The translations under genes were made by a program, and so were the position numbers. Below are positions 8,794-16,998 of a stretch of 58,526 bases of DNA, one piece after another. The notes under the pieces were generated by a model. That model ran no database searches. It saw nothing but the letters and a program-made list of their open reading frames with translations, and had not been told where the DNA came from. Position 1 is the first letter of the stretch; the number at the start of each line of letters is the position of its first letter. The stretch is from positions 1-58,526 of the forward strand of contig NZ_SMKY01000020.1 in the NCBI RefSeq assembly GCF_004349235.1, in the 5' to 3' direction. The stretch comes from Actinomadura darangshiensis. GTDB lineage: Bacteria; Actinomycetota; Actinomycetes; Streptosporangiales; Streptosporangiaceae.

Positions 8794-9201
8794 ATGTCGC
8801 ACTTCACCACCCTGACCACCGAGATCACCGACCGGGAAGCCCTGTGCGCCGCGCTGGCGGACGTCGGCTACGAGCACGTGGAGGTCCACGACACCTCCCA
8901 GCCGCTGTACGGCTACCGGGGCGACCTGCGCTCCGACCGCGCGCATGTGATCGTCCGTCGCGCGCACATCGGCCGGGCGTCCAACGATCTCGGCTTCCTG
9001 CACCAGGAGGACGGCCGCTACCTGGCCGTGATCAGCGAGTACGACCGGAGGAAGCACGACGGGGCCTGGCTCGGCAGGGTGACCGCGCGCCACGCGTACC
9101 ACCTCACGGCCAGCACCCTGGCGAGCCAGGGCTTCGACCTGACCGAGGAGACCACGGAGCGAGACGGGACGGTCCGGATGGTCCTGCGCCGATTCCGCTG
9201 A
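8794..9201 (+). CDS. DUF1257 (Ycf35-like) protein
   Basis: A 135-residue protein from ATG 8794, with GGAGA eight bases upstream. The opening MSHFTTLTTEITDREALCAAL, the middle VIVRRAHIGRASNDLGF and the C-terminal YAYHL-like repeat (HAYHLTASTLASQGFDLTEE) match DUF1257, the family of plastid Ycf35. It is the last gene of the seven-gene operon, 40 bases after the AAA+ gene. It has no catalytic motif I can name. The co-occurrence with Ycf46-type ATPases suggests it is a partner or substrate adaptor of that ATPase. Confidence 0.85.
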   Translation: MSHFTTLTTEITDREALCAALADVGYEHVEVHDTSQPLYGYRGDLRSDRAHVIVRRAHIGRASNDLGFLHQEDGRYLAVISEYDRRKHDGAWLGRVTARHAYHLTASTLASQGFDLTEETTERDGTVRMVLRRFR

Positions 9202-9249
9202 GGCGCGCGACTGAAGCTCGTGGCCGAGGCGCGCGGGCAGGGGTCTCGC

Positions 9250-9295
9250 TTGACGAGTGCAGTACCTAACCGCTAACTATTAGCTAGCCGTTAGG
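9250..9295 (+). promoter_or_regulatory. Promoter with dyad operator before the PadR gene
   Basis: TTGACG (9250-9255) is a good -35. TAACTA (9274-9279) is a fair -10 at 18 bases. Over it lies a dyad: CCTAAC (9265-9270) with GTTAGG (9290-9295), and GCTAA (9272-9276) with TTAGC (9280-9284). The AT-rich stretch stands out from its surroundings. It probably is the autoregulatory PadR site. Confidence 0.55.
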
Positions 9296-9303
9296 GGTGA
9301 TGC

Positions 9304-9837
9304 ATGCAGGACGCGGTGCTGGCGATGCTGGCGAAGGAGCCGTCGCACGGGTACCGGCTGCGCGCGCGGTTGCGGCAGGCGCTCGGGCCGCTCGGGGAGT
9401 CGATGAACGCGGGCCAGGTCTACGTGACCCTCGCCCGGCTGGAGAAGGCGGGACTCGTCGCCGCCGAGCGGTCGGACGGCCTGCCCGACCGTCCCGACCG
9501 CAAGGTGTACGCGCTGACCCCGGCCGGGCAGCAGCGGGTGTCCGCCTGGCTGAGCGAGGTGAACTGGCCGAAGGCGAACCTGACGGAGTTCCACCTCAAG
9601 CTCGCCGCCGCGGCCGCCGCGCGGCTCGCCGATCCGGTGGAGCTGGTGGACGCGCAGCGCCGCGAGCTGCTGCGGCGCCTCGGCGAAGCGCAGCGCGCGG
9701 TGCTGGCCGAGCCGGACGACTCCACCGCCGGCCTGCTGCTGGAGGGTGTCGCGCTGCGGCTGCAAGCGGACCTGCGCTGGCTGGACGCCTGCGAGCGCGT
9801 CTGGTCGAAGCCGAAGAACGAATCCGAGGACGCATGA
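9304..9837 (+). CDS. PadR family transcriptional regulator
   Basis: A 177-residue regulator. The N-terminal winged helix (AVLAMLAKEPSHGYRLRARL, then GQVYVTLARLEKAGLVAAER and the KVYALTPAGQQRV wing, residues about 4-80) is the classic PadR domain, and the C-terminal helical half (PVELVDAQRRELLRRLGEAQ) serves dimerisation. It is first in an operon with an ABC transporter whose ATPase starts on its stop codon (ATGA, 9834-9837). PadR proteins usually repress such exporter operons until a ligand binds. A dyad covers its own promoter, which supports autoregulation. Confidence 0.9.
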   Translation: MQDAVLAMLAKEPSHGYRLRARLRQALGPLGESMNAGQVYVTLARLEKAGLVAAERSDGLPDRPDRKVYALTPAGQQRVSAWLSEVNWPKANLTEFHLKLAAAAAARLADPVELVDAQRRELLRRLGEAQRAVLAEPDDSTAGLLLEGVALRLQADLRWLDACERVWSKPKNESEDA

Positions 9838-10571
9838 CCGATTTCGACGCCGTGCTGCAGTCTCGCGGCCTGTCCAGGTACCACGGTCAGGGGGAGAGCC
9901 TGGTCCGCGCGGTCGACGAGGTCGATCTGGACGTCCCGGCCGGACAGACGCTGGCGATCATGGGCCCCAGCGGCTGCGGGAAGTCCACGCTGCTGCATCT
10001 GCTGGGCGGACTGGAACGTCCCACCGACGGGGAGGTCTGGCTGGCCGGCCGGCGCATCGACCACCTGAACGAACGGGGTCTGGCCCGGATGCGGCGCCGG
10101 TCGATCGGGTTCGTCTTCCAGAACTTCCACCTGGTGGAGGAGCTGTCCGCGAGAGAGAACGTCGAGCTTCCCGCCCTGCTCGCCGGACGTTCGTCGCGCG
10201 CGGCCAGGAGGCGTGCCGCCGATCTGCTGGAGCGGATCGGGCTCGGCGACCGGACGCGGCACCTGCCTTGGGAGCTGTCCGGCGGGCAGCGGCAGCGGGT
10301 GGCCATCGCCCGCGCGCTGGCCAACGAGCCGCTGGTACTGCTGGCCGACGAGCCGACCGGGAACCTGGACACCGCGGCGACGATCGAGGTGCTGCGGCTC
10401 TTCGCCGACCTGCGCGCCGCCGGGCAGACCCTGGTGATGGTCACCCATGACGAGCGGGTCGCGTCCACCGCGGACCGGCTGGTGTCGATGCACGACGGAA
10501 GGTTCGTCGGCGACACCCGGCTGGCAGGCGGCACCGGACGGCTCGGCGACCTCATCGGCCTGGACGGTTGA
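9834..10571 (+). CDS. ABC transporter ATP-binding protein, MacB/LolD-like
   Basis: A 245-residue ATPase. Walker A is GPSGCGKST (about residues 44-52), the Q-loop FVFQNFHLV, the signature LSGGQRQRVAIARAL, Walker B LVLLADEPTGNLD, and the switch His lies in MVTHD. The ADEPTGNLD form and the FtsX-type partner place it in the MacB/LolD/FtsE group, which drives mechanotransmission or export of peptides and lipids. It overlaps the PadR stop (ATGA) and the permease start (TTGA, 10568-10571), so PadR, ATPase and permease are translationally coupled. Confidence 0.92.
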   Translation: MTDFDAVLQSRGLSRYHGQGESLVRAVDEVDLDVPAGQTLAIMGPSGCGKSTLLHLLGGLERPTDGEVWLAGRRIDHLNERGLARMRRRSIGFVFQNFHLVEELSARENVELPALLAGRSSRAARRRAADLLERIGLGDRTRHLPWELSGGQRQRVAIARALANEPLVLLADEPTGNLDTAATIEVLRLFADLRAAGQTLVMVTHDERVASTADRLVSMHDGRFVGDTRLAGGTGRLGDLIGLDG

Positions 10572-12370
10572 GCGCGGTGGGCCCCATCCTGCTGGTGTTC
10601 CGCCTTGTCCTGGCCGACGTGCGCCGGCATCCCGTCCAGGCCGGGATGCTCGTCGTCGCGATCACCGCCGCCACCGCCACGCTGGCCCTCGGCCTGTCCA
10701 TGCACGGGGCGACCGAGAAGCTCTACCGGCAGACCCGGGAGGCCACCGCCGGGCCGGACGTGGTCGCGCTCTCGCCCGGTACCGACCGGTCCACGATCAC
10801 GGCGCTGACGTCCTTGGAGCACGCGCCCGGGGTGGTCGCGCACAGCGGGCCGTACCGCCAGTACTACACGAAGCTCACGGCGCACGGCTCCACGGGAGCC
10901 GCGGTGGTGCAGGTCGCCGACATGACACCGGGACCGGTCGACCGGCCGCTGGTGACCTCGGGCGGCTGGGTACGTCCCGGCGGCGCCGTGGTCGAACGCG
11001 GCTTCGCCACCGCCATGCACGTCGAGGTCGGGGACCGCGTCACCGTCGCCGGCCGCTCGCTGCCGGTCGTCGGGATCGCCGTGACCGCGGCCCGCTCGGT
11101 CTACCCGTGGGCGCTCGGGATCGGCCCGAACGGCGGGCCGACCGACGGCGGCGGCGTGGTCTGGCTGGCCGAACGGGACACCCGGGCACTGGTATCGCCC
11201 GACGTCCCGGTGACCTCCTTCATCAACCTGAAACTGGAAGACCCCGCCGCGGCCCGGACGGTGTCGCGGCACAACCCGGCCATCGCCCCGGCGTTCGAGG
11301 GCACCTGGGTGAGCACGAGACCCTGGCAGGGCATATCCGGCCAGAACTTCGTCATGCTCCGGGACAGCCAGCCGATCCTGGTCGTCGGCAGCTGGCTGCT
11401 CAGCTTCCTGGCCATCGGCGGCGTGGCCACGCTCGCCGCGGGACGCGCCGCCAAGCAGACCCGCCGGGTCGGACTCCTCAAGGCCGTCGGCGCCACACCC
11501 GGACTCATCGCCGCCGTCCTGCTCACCGAATACCTGGCCCTGGCGCTGCTCGCCGACGCCGTGGGCCTGACGATCGCGCACTTCACCACGCCCGCCATCG
11601 TCAACCCGTCGGCCAGCCTGCTCACCACCACCACGGGTCCGAGCGGCGACACCATCTTCCTCACCACCGTCGTCGCGCTGGGCGTCGCGGCCCTCACCAC
11701 CATCGGCCCGACACTGCGGGCGCTGCGCACCGGGACCGTCTCCGCCCTGGCCGACACCGCACACCGGCCCAGGCACCGGGCCTGGCTGAACAGGGTGTCG
11801 GCGTTGCTGCCGACCTCGCTGCTGCTCGGGCTGCGGCTCATCGCCCGCCGGCCTGGACGGGCCGTCCTGCACGGGTGCAACATCGCGACCACGCTGATCG
11901 TGGTCTCCGCGATGCTGATGATCCACGCACAGCCCGTGAAGGGCTACCCGGGCTCCCCCATGGCGACCCACGCGCAGACCGCCCAAGCCCGCCACCTGCT
12001 GCTGGCCGTCACCGCCGCGGTGATCGCACTCGCCATCGTGAACACCGTCACGATCACCTGGGCCTTCGCACAGGAGGCCCGTCCCACCATGGCGATCGCC
12101 CGCACGCTCGGCGCCACTCCCGGCCAGATCACGGCCGGGCTGTCCGCCGCACAACTGCTTCCGGCCCTGCCCAGCGTCATCGTGGGCGTCCCACTGGGCG
12201 TCCAGGTGTTCCTGCTCTTCAACCGCGGCGACGCGGCCATGCCGCCCGGGTGGTGGCTGATCGCCGCCGGAGTCGCGTCCCTCCTGGCGACAGCGGCGCT
12301 CACCGCCCTACCCGCCCGCGCCGCGGCCCGCCGCTCAGTAGCCCAAACCCTGAGCGCCGAAGCCCCCTGA
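10568..12370 (+). CDS. FtsX-like ABC transporter permease with two FtsX modules
   Basis: About 600 residues from TTG 10568; GTG 10577 in the same frame is an alternative. An N-terminal membrane helix (GMLVVAITAATATLALGL) is followed by a large extracytoplasmic MacB-PCD-like domain (about residues 50-270). Then come two FtsX modules, one with VGLLKAVGATPGLIAAVLL (about 295-400) and one near the C-terminus with MAIARTLGATPGQITAGL. It should form the membrane half of the exporter powered by the preceding ATPase. The substrate is unknown; in actinomycetes such PadR-linked systems often handle antimicrobial compounds or cell-envelope stress. Confidence 0.88.
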   Translation: MSAVGPILLVFRLVLADVRRHPVQAGMLVVAITAATATLALGLSMHGATEKLYRQTREATAGPDVVALSPGTDRSTITALTSLEHAPGVVAHSGPYRQYYTKLTAHGSTGAAVVQVADMTPGPVDRPLVTSGGWVRPGGAVVERGFATAMHVEVGDRVTVAGRSLPVVGIAVTAARSVYPWALGIGPNGGPTDGGGVVWLAERDTRALVSPDVPVTSFINLKLEDPAAARTVSRHNPAIAPAFEGTWVSTRPWQGISGQNFVMLRDSQPILVVGSWLLSFLAIGGVATLAAGRAAKQTRRVGLLKAVGATPGLIAAVLLTEYLALALLADAVGLTIAHFTTPAIVNPSASLLTTTTGPSGDTIFLTTVVALGVAALTTIGPTLRALRTGTVSALADTAHRPRHRAWLNRVSALLPTSLLLGLRLIARRPGRAVLHGCNIATTLIVVSAMLMIHAQPVKGYPGSPMATHAQTAQARHLLLAVTAAVIALAIVNTVTITWAFAQEARPTMAIARTLGATPGQITAGLSAAQLLPALPSVIVGVPLGVQVFLLFNRGDAAMPPGWWLIAAGVASLLATAALTALPARAAARRSVAQTLSAEAP

Positions 12371-12388
12371 GCCGGGAGACGGACGGCC

Positions 12389-12458
12389 CCACCCCGGTTC
12401 AGGGACCTGCCGGTGGCTTCGGCATCCCAGACCACCACCGTGTCCCTGAACAGGGTGG
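12389..12458. terminator. Long imperfect inverted repeat after the permease gene
   Basis: CCACCCCGGTTCAGGGAC (12389-12406) pairs with GTCCCTGAACAGGGTGG (12442-12458) apart from one bulge and one mismatch, with about 35 bases between. It begins 18 bases after the permease stop. A large-loop terminator or protein-binding site is likely. There is no U-tract. The rest of 12371-12618 shows only the ribosome binding site of the next gene. Confidence 0.45.
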
Positions 12459-12618
12459 CCCGGCACGCAAGGCCATCTCATCGATCAGCAGGTGACGCCT
12501 TCCTTTCTAGATCATGAACACCCCGCGGAGGCACTGCGGCAGATACATGACGGCGTGCAGGATGTTGGTACAGATTTATGCCGCACACCCCATTCTGCAC
12601 CCAAAGTGAGGAAACTTC

Positions 12619-14433
12619 GTGAGTCCCGACGACAACGATGAAGTGTCCGTACTCTTCTTTGCTGTCGGCCTGATGATTGCCATTTTCGGTGCGGCGTGCA
12701 GTTTTCTGATCTGGTTGTCGGGGCAGCTGTCCGCCGTGCTCACGGGCGGCGGCTGGCCGGACACCGGCCCGAAGGACTTTCTGAAGATCGCATTCCATTT
12801 CGTGCGGCATCCTGGCGATCCGAGCGCCGCTTGGCCACCCGCGGCCGAGCTGGGGCCCGCCCCGGTCTTCTTCGCCCTGCTGTTCACGTTCCTGGCGTTG
12901 CTGGTGATCGGGGTCTGCTTCTTGGCCCGGCTGCTGCTGAACTGGCGGCGCCGCCGACCGGTCCGGCGGCTGCGACTGGGCTTCGCGTCCGGCTGGGAGG
13001 TCCGCAGGCTGCTGAGTGCCCGAACCGTCCTGAGCAAGGCGGCAAGGGTCCGGCCGTCCACCGCGAACCGGCCTGCGAAAACGGTCAGGCCGGAGGAGGT
13101 CGGCTTCTTCATCGGCCGGGACATCAGGTCCCGGCGAAAGCTGTACACGTCCCTGGAAGACATGATGATCGTCGTCGCGGCACCGCGGCAGGGAAAAGGC
13201 GTGCACTTCGTCACGCCTCTCACCATTGACGCGCCAGGCCCCTGCATCGTCACCGCCACCCGGCGGGACACCTTCATCAACACCGCCATGGTGCGAGCAC
13301 AGTTCGGCGAAGTGCACGTCTTCGACCCGGCCAACCTCACCGGATGGCCGAATCGCCTGCGCTGGTCCTTCTTGGAGGGATGCGAGGACCCGAATGCATG
13401 CGCGGTCAGATCCGGCACACTCGTCGCTGCGAGCGGGTTCAAGATCGGATTGGAGGGCGCCAAGGCGCTCGGCGGCGTGATCACCATCATCCGCTGCCTG
13501 CTGTACGCGGGGGCGATCGGCGGGCTGACCATTCGTGAGGTGATGGGCTGGGTCTACGAGACCGACAGCCACGAGCCGGCGGAGATCCTGCGTCAGGGGG
13601 AGCGCGAAGGCCGGGCCGCCTCGGGATACTCGTCACAACTGGAGTTCGCCGGGCGGGACGACCGGCTCTGGTCCGGTGTGATGCAGGTCATGAGCTGTTT
13701 CTCGAACGAGCAGGTACTGGCGGATCTTTCGCCGCCGCCCGGTGCGGCCTTCAATTACGAGGAATTCCTCAATGGCCGCAACACCCTGTACTTCGTCGGC
13801 AGGCAGCAGAAAGAGCACGGCGGGATCGCCCCCATCGTCACCGCGATGGTCGAGCAGTTCTTCCGGACCGCTCGCAGTACCGCAATGAAGCGCCCGACCG
13901 GACGCCTGGACCCACCCCTCACCTTCGAGTTGAACCATGTGACCAACATCTGCCCATTGGATGGCCTGCCCACGTACATGGGCGAATCCGGTGGCTATGG
14001 CATCACCGTGCACGCCTACCTGGCGTCGTTGGCGGACGCCCGTGCCAAATGGGGCTCGGACGGGGCAGCACGCCTTTGGGACAACTCCACGGTCCGGATC
14101 ATTTCGGGAGGTACCGGGACCGCCAAGGATCTCGCCGAACTCTCTGATCTCGTGGGCGAGCACAACGGCAAGCGTGCGCTTCAACCCGAGGAGCTTCGGA
14201 CCATGCCCTTCGGCCGCGCGGCCGTCATCGCAGGCACGGCTCGCCCCGTCGAGATGTGGCTCACCCCCTGGTGGAAACGCAAGGACCGGGACGACATCGC
14301 CAGCGGCATAAAGGCTCTGGAAGAAATGGCCCGGAAGCGCTCGGCGAGCCGGCCGGCGCGTACCGCTCCCGACTCGACCACCGACGTCTATCACCACCTA
14401 TCCCGGGATCCGCTGTCACGCAGACGTCCCTAA
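12619..14433 (+). CDS. Type IV coupling-protein-like (VirD4/TraG) ATPase, degenerate Walker B
   Basis: A 604-residue membrane protein from GTG 12619, with GAGGAAA upstream. Two membrane helices lie at about residues 10-33 and 80-105. The nucleotide domain has a Walker A-like PRQGKG (about 188-193) followed by HFVTPLTIDAPGPCIVTATR, as in actinobacterial conjugation coupling proteins. Where the family has LDEAANIC for Walker B, this protein reads ELNHVTNIC (about residue 436), so the Asp-Glu pair is Asn-His. GESGGYGI follows, as expected. No relaxase, integrase or other transfer gene is adjacent. It is either a remnant of an integrated element or a repurposed DNA-binding membrane protein. Confidence 0.75.
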   Translation: MSPDDNDEVSVLFFAVGLMIAIFGAACSFLIWLSGQLSAVLTGGGWPDTGPKDFLKIAFHFVRHPGDPSAAWPPAAELGPAPVFFALLFTFLALLVIGVCFLARLLLNWRRRRPVRRLRLGFASGWEVRRLLSARTVLSKAARVRPSTANRPAKTVRPEEVGFFIGRDIRSRRKLYTSLEDMMIVVAAPRQGKGVHFVTPLTIDAPGPCIVTATRRDTFINTAMVRAQFGEVHVFDPANLTGWPNRLRWSFLEGCEDPNACAVRSGTLVAASGFKIGLEGAKALGGVITIIRCLLYAGAIGGLTIREVMGWVYETDSHEPAEILRQGEREGRAASGYSSQLEFAGRDDRLWSGVMQVMSCFSNEQVLADLSPPPGAAFNYEEFLNGRNTLYFVGRQQKEHGGIAPIVTAMVEQFFRTARSTAMKRPTGRLDPPLTFELNHVTNICPLDGLPTYMGESGGYGITVHAYLASLADARAKWGSDGAARLWDNSTVRIISGGTGTAKDLAELSDLVGEHNGKRALQPEELRTMPFGRAAVIAGTARPVEMWLTPWWKRKDRDDIASGIKALEEMARKRSASRPARTAPDSTTDVYHHLSRDPLSRRRP

Positions 14434-14562
14434 AGAGGGTCCCGTAATGCTCAAGAAGTGCTGGGAGAGTGGCCGGCGCAGCCAGTGCCGGCCGGGAGGA
14501 TTCCCGCCGGGCCGTTTCGCGTCGAAGCCCTCTGACCACGCCCCTCGACCGCGGCAAGGCCT

Positions 14563-14583
14563 GTTGACTTGCGGCGTGTGCCC
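14563..14583 (+). repeat. Dispersed repeat GTTGACTTGCGGCGTGTGCCC
   Basis: This 21-base stretch matches the left arm of the hairpin at 32356-32418 except for one missing T. A third copy is at 16434. No complementary arm is seen here. It lies in the otherwise empty 14434-14666 gap before the cyclase gene. Confidence 0.7.
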
Positions 14584-14666
14584 GTGACCATGATCCGCTA
14601 CAGGGGAGGACGGGATACCCTGCCTGCGGTGTCTCGAACCGCGTGACCGGAGGAGTCGATGCTGGG

Positions 14667-15620
14667 ATGACGGCAGAGCGATCGATGCCCACACAGGACG
14701 ACGTGCTCGGGTATTTCAACACGCTGTCGAACTGGGGACGCTGGGGCGACGACGACGAACTCGGCACTCTGAACCACATCACCGACGACGTCCGGCTGGC
14801 GGCGGCGCGGGCCGTGCGCCACGGCAGGAGCGTGTCGTGCGCATGGGAGGTCGCCGTACCGGAAGAGATGGAGCGGTCGACGACGACGTGCCCGTGCGCC
14901 GCCGACATGCCAGGTGCCGAGCACATGCCGGAGCTCTTCCACAACGACCGGCACTGGGGCTTTTCGAACGAGCGGCTCGGCATCCTGTTCCACGGCAACA
15001 CCATCACCCACATCGACTCGCCGTGCCACATCTACTGGGACGGCACGATGTACAACGGGCGGTCGCACTCGTTGGTCGACGCCACAACGGGATCGGCGTG
15101 GGCAGCCGTCACTGCGGCGGCGAACGGCATCATCACGCGCGGCGTCCTGCTGGACATCGCGAAGGTCCGCGATGTGCCGTGGTTGGAAGCGGGGCAAGGT
15201 GTATTTCCCGACGATCTTGAGGAGGCCGAGCGTCGCCAGGGTGTCCGGGTGCGATCCGGTGATGCGGTACTCCTGCGAACCGGCTATGGCCGCGCCCGGC
15301 ACGAGGCCGGTGACGCCGGCGGTTTCACGCAGGCCGGTTGGCACGCGTCCTGCCTGCCGTGGCTGCATGAACGGGGGGTCGCGCTGATCGGCGCTGACAC
15401 CCCCCAGGACGTTCAGCCGTCGGGCTACGCAGACGTGTTGATGCCGGTCCACGCCGTGAGCCTCGTCGCGATGGGTATGTGGCTGCTCGACAACTGCGAC
15501 CTGGAGGTGTGCGCGACGACGGCCGCCGAGCTCGGCCAGTGGGACTTCCACCTCGCGGTCGCGCCGGTCCGCTTCGCCGGCACGTCCGGCAGCCCGGTCA
15601 ACCCGATCGCCACATTCTGA
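14667..15620 (+). CDS. Cyclase family (kynurenine formamidase-like) metal hydrolase
   Basis: About 317 residues from ATG 14667 (GGAGGA 13 bases upstream; a GTG at 14643 would add eight residues). The metal motif HGNTITHIDSPCH matches the HxxxHxDxxxH signature of the cyclase/KynB family, which hydrolyses amides and lactones such as N-formylkynurenine. Further family marks are RGVLLDIAKV, GDAVLLRTGYGR and the late IGADTPQDVQPSG. At over 300 residues it belongs to the longer branch seen in actinomycetes. It stands alone between the coupling-protein-like gene and an opposing SLATT gene, so the substrate cannot be inferred. Confidence 0.88.
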   Translation: MTAERSMPTQDDVLGYFNTLSNWGRWGDDDELGTLNHITDDVRLAAARAVRHGRSVSCAWEVAVPEEMERSTTTCPCAADMPGAEHMPELFHNDRHWGFSNERLGILFHGNTITHIDSPCHIYWDGTMYNGRSHSLVDATTGSAWAAVTAAANGIITRGVLLDIAKVRDVPWLEAGQGVFPDDLEEAERRQGVRVRSGDAVLLRTGYGRARHEAGDAGGFTQAGWHASCLPWLHERGVALIGADTPQDVQPSGYADVLMPVHAVSLVAMGMWLLDNCDLEVCATTAAELGQWDFHLAVAPVRFAGTSGSPVNPIATF

Positions 15621-15663
15621 CCGCGGGGCTCACGCCCGACGGTTTCGGCGCGGTGCGTTGGCG

Positions 15664-16182
15664 CTAGCCGCGTCCGGCTCGCTCGGCACTGAGGAACGCT
15701 TTGAAGAACACCTCAGCCTCGCTTCTGCGCACTTCCAGCAGCTTTTTCATGAGTTCCTGGGCGGACTGGTCACGCAGATCCATCTTGTCCGGATGACTCG
15801 ACCTGACGAGGTCGTCGTCAATGCGTTTCCAGGTCATGTACGCATCGTGGACGAGGATCTCGGTGTTGCGGTGCATCACCCAGAGCTGGTCCCAGTGGTA
15901 GAAGGATCGCAGCGCGGTCAGCACCGAGATCGTGACCCCGGCCAGCGCCAGCACGATCGGCTTGTGGGCGTAGCCGAGGCCGGCGGCCAGCGGCAGGCAG
16001 GCGCCGATGAGGATCACCAGAACGCTGGTCAGCCGGAAGAGACGCCGATGCCAGGACGCCCGGAGATCGTAGAAGTCCCGGGCCTTGAGCGCATACGCCT
16101 CGACCGCGGCGGGGAAACCGGAGTCCGGAGAGACCCGAGGAGGTTCGAACCTCGGCGGCACCGAGGCGCGTGAGAGATGCAT
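15664..16182 (-). CDS. DUF4231/SLATT-type two-helix membrane protein
   Basis: A 172-residue protein with a helical lead (FPAAVEAYALKARDFYDLRA), two adjacent membrane helices (LTSVLVILIGACLPLAAGL and IVLALAGVTISVLTALRSF, about residues 50-92), and a cytoplasmic helical tail (WDQLWVMHRNTEILVHDAYM). This is the layout of SLATT-family proteins such as DUF4231, predicted pore-forming effectors in bacterial conflict systems. The usual nucleotide-producing partner is not encoded beside it, so its own activity remains unproven. It converges with the cyclase gene. Confidence 0.7.
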   Translation of the reverse strand: MHLSRASVPPRFEPPRVSPDSGFPAAVEAYALKARDFYDLRASWHRRLFRLTSVLVILIGACLPLAAGLGYAHKPIVLALAGVTISVLTALRSFYHWDQLWVMHRNTEILVHDAYMTWKRIDDDLVRSSHPDKMDLRDQSAQELMKKLLEVRRSEAEVFFKAFLSAERAGRG

Positions 16183-16519
16183 GAGCGTGATCCATTCTCA
16201 CGTGGCCATGAACGCTCCCGGCCCGCCCCATGCACAATTGGAACGTTCCCATCGAGAAAGGCGTCGGCGAGTCTGGTGGTGCGTTCCTCCTGAGCCGCCG
16301 ATTATACGGTGAACGGGATCAGCGGCTTCCCTGACGGCAGCGACAAAAATCGGCGTGCCGAATAGGCAGTGCCCACAGTTGGTAAGCGAGACAGGCCGGT
16401 CTATTGCAGCCTCCACCAAGGTCCACCGTGTGCGTCGACTTGCGGCGTGTTGCAGAGGACGGTTCTGAAACTCACCACGTCCGGCCTAACAGCACGCCCG
16501 CGCTCGCGTCCCGTCCCGC
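16183..16519. other. 337-base intergenic stretch
   Basis: No convincing gene. It holds a perfect 10-base palindrome GGAACGTTCC at 16240-16249, 58 bases before (on the minus strand) the SLATT start, where it could be an operator, and one copy of the dispersed repeat at 16434-16453. Confidence 0.5.
16434..16453 (+). repeat. Dispersed repeat GTCGACTTGCGGCGTGTTGC
   Basis: It is identical to the first 20 bases of the 32357 arm except for C in place of T at the third base. No second arm is visible beside it. It lies about 65 bases beyond the 3' end of the leftward 16520-16978 gene, where a terminator would be expected. Confidence 0.65.
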
Positions 16520-16978
16520 TCACGCGAGTGGAGCGGCCGGGGTCAGGTGAAGGCAGGTGGTCAGGAGCCAGCGGAGGGCGCGCCGAGCCTGCGTGCCGTG
16601 TTGTGCTGGTTGCCGGGTGGCGGCCTTCGCGGCCGTCCAAGTCCCATCTGCACGGCGGGCGGACGCGCGTTGGCGGCGCACATGCGGCTCGGGTCTGGCA
16701 TGGGGGTGCGGACGAAGCAGGGCGGCGCGGAGTTGGCGGGCCAGGTCGGTGGCCGTCTTGGCTTCGACCAGGCGGTTCGGGAGGAGCGCCCACAGGGATC
16801 CGCTGAACTCGCCGTGCCAGATGCAGGTGCCGGGGAAGGCGCTGCGTAGGTCGTCGAGGGCCTGGTCGAGGTCGAGGTCCACTTCCAGAGGGCCTGTCGG
16901 ACGTGCGAGCGGTGGTGGCGCTGGCGCGAGGTGGCCATTGCCTCGCTGGTGGAACCACGCCTCGGAAATGTGGGTCAT
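16520..16978 (-). CDS. Hypothetical protein of the XRE/DUF397/ATPase neighbourhood
   Basis: A 152-residue protein from ATG 16978, with GGAGG nine bases upstream. The clearest part is LEVDLDLDQALDDLRSAFPGT and CIWHGEFSGSLWALLPNRLVEAKTATDLARQL (about residues 30-90), an alpha/beta segment. The last 60 residues are basic and low in complexity. It follows the 16999-17376 gene after 20 bases and is probably co-transcribed with it. I do not recognise a domain. Small proteins of this kind commonly sit beside RsbW-like ATPases and DUF5753 regulators in actinomycetes. Confidence 0.65.
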   Translation of the reverse strand: MTHISEAWFHQRGNGHLAPAPPPLARPTGPLEVDLDLDQALDDLRSAFPGTCIWHGEFSGSLWALLPNRLVEAKTATDLARQLRAALLRPHPHARPEPHVRRQRASARRADGTWTAAKAATRQPAQHGTQARRALRWLLTTCLHLTPAAPLA

Positions 16979-16998
16979 CGGGATGCCTCCGGCAGCAC

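Noticed and set aside
10447..12495. A 682-codon frame across the FtsX gene
   Set aside because: Arg/Pro/Gly-rich shadow frame with no recognisable domain; the FtsX frame has membrane helices and FtsX motifs.
16142..16151. GGTTCGAACC resembling a tRNA T-loop
   Set aside because: No clover-leaf folds around it, and it lies inside the SLATT coding sequence.
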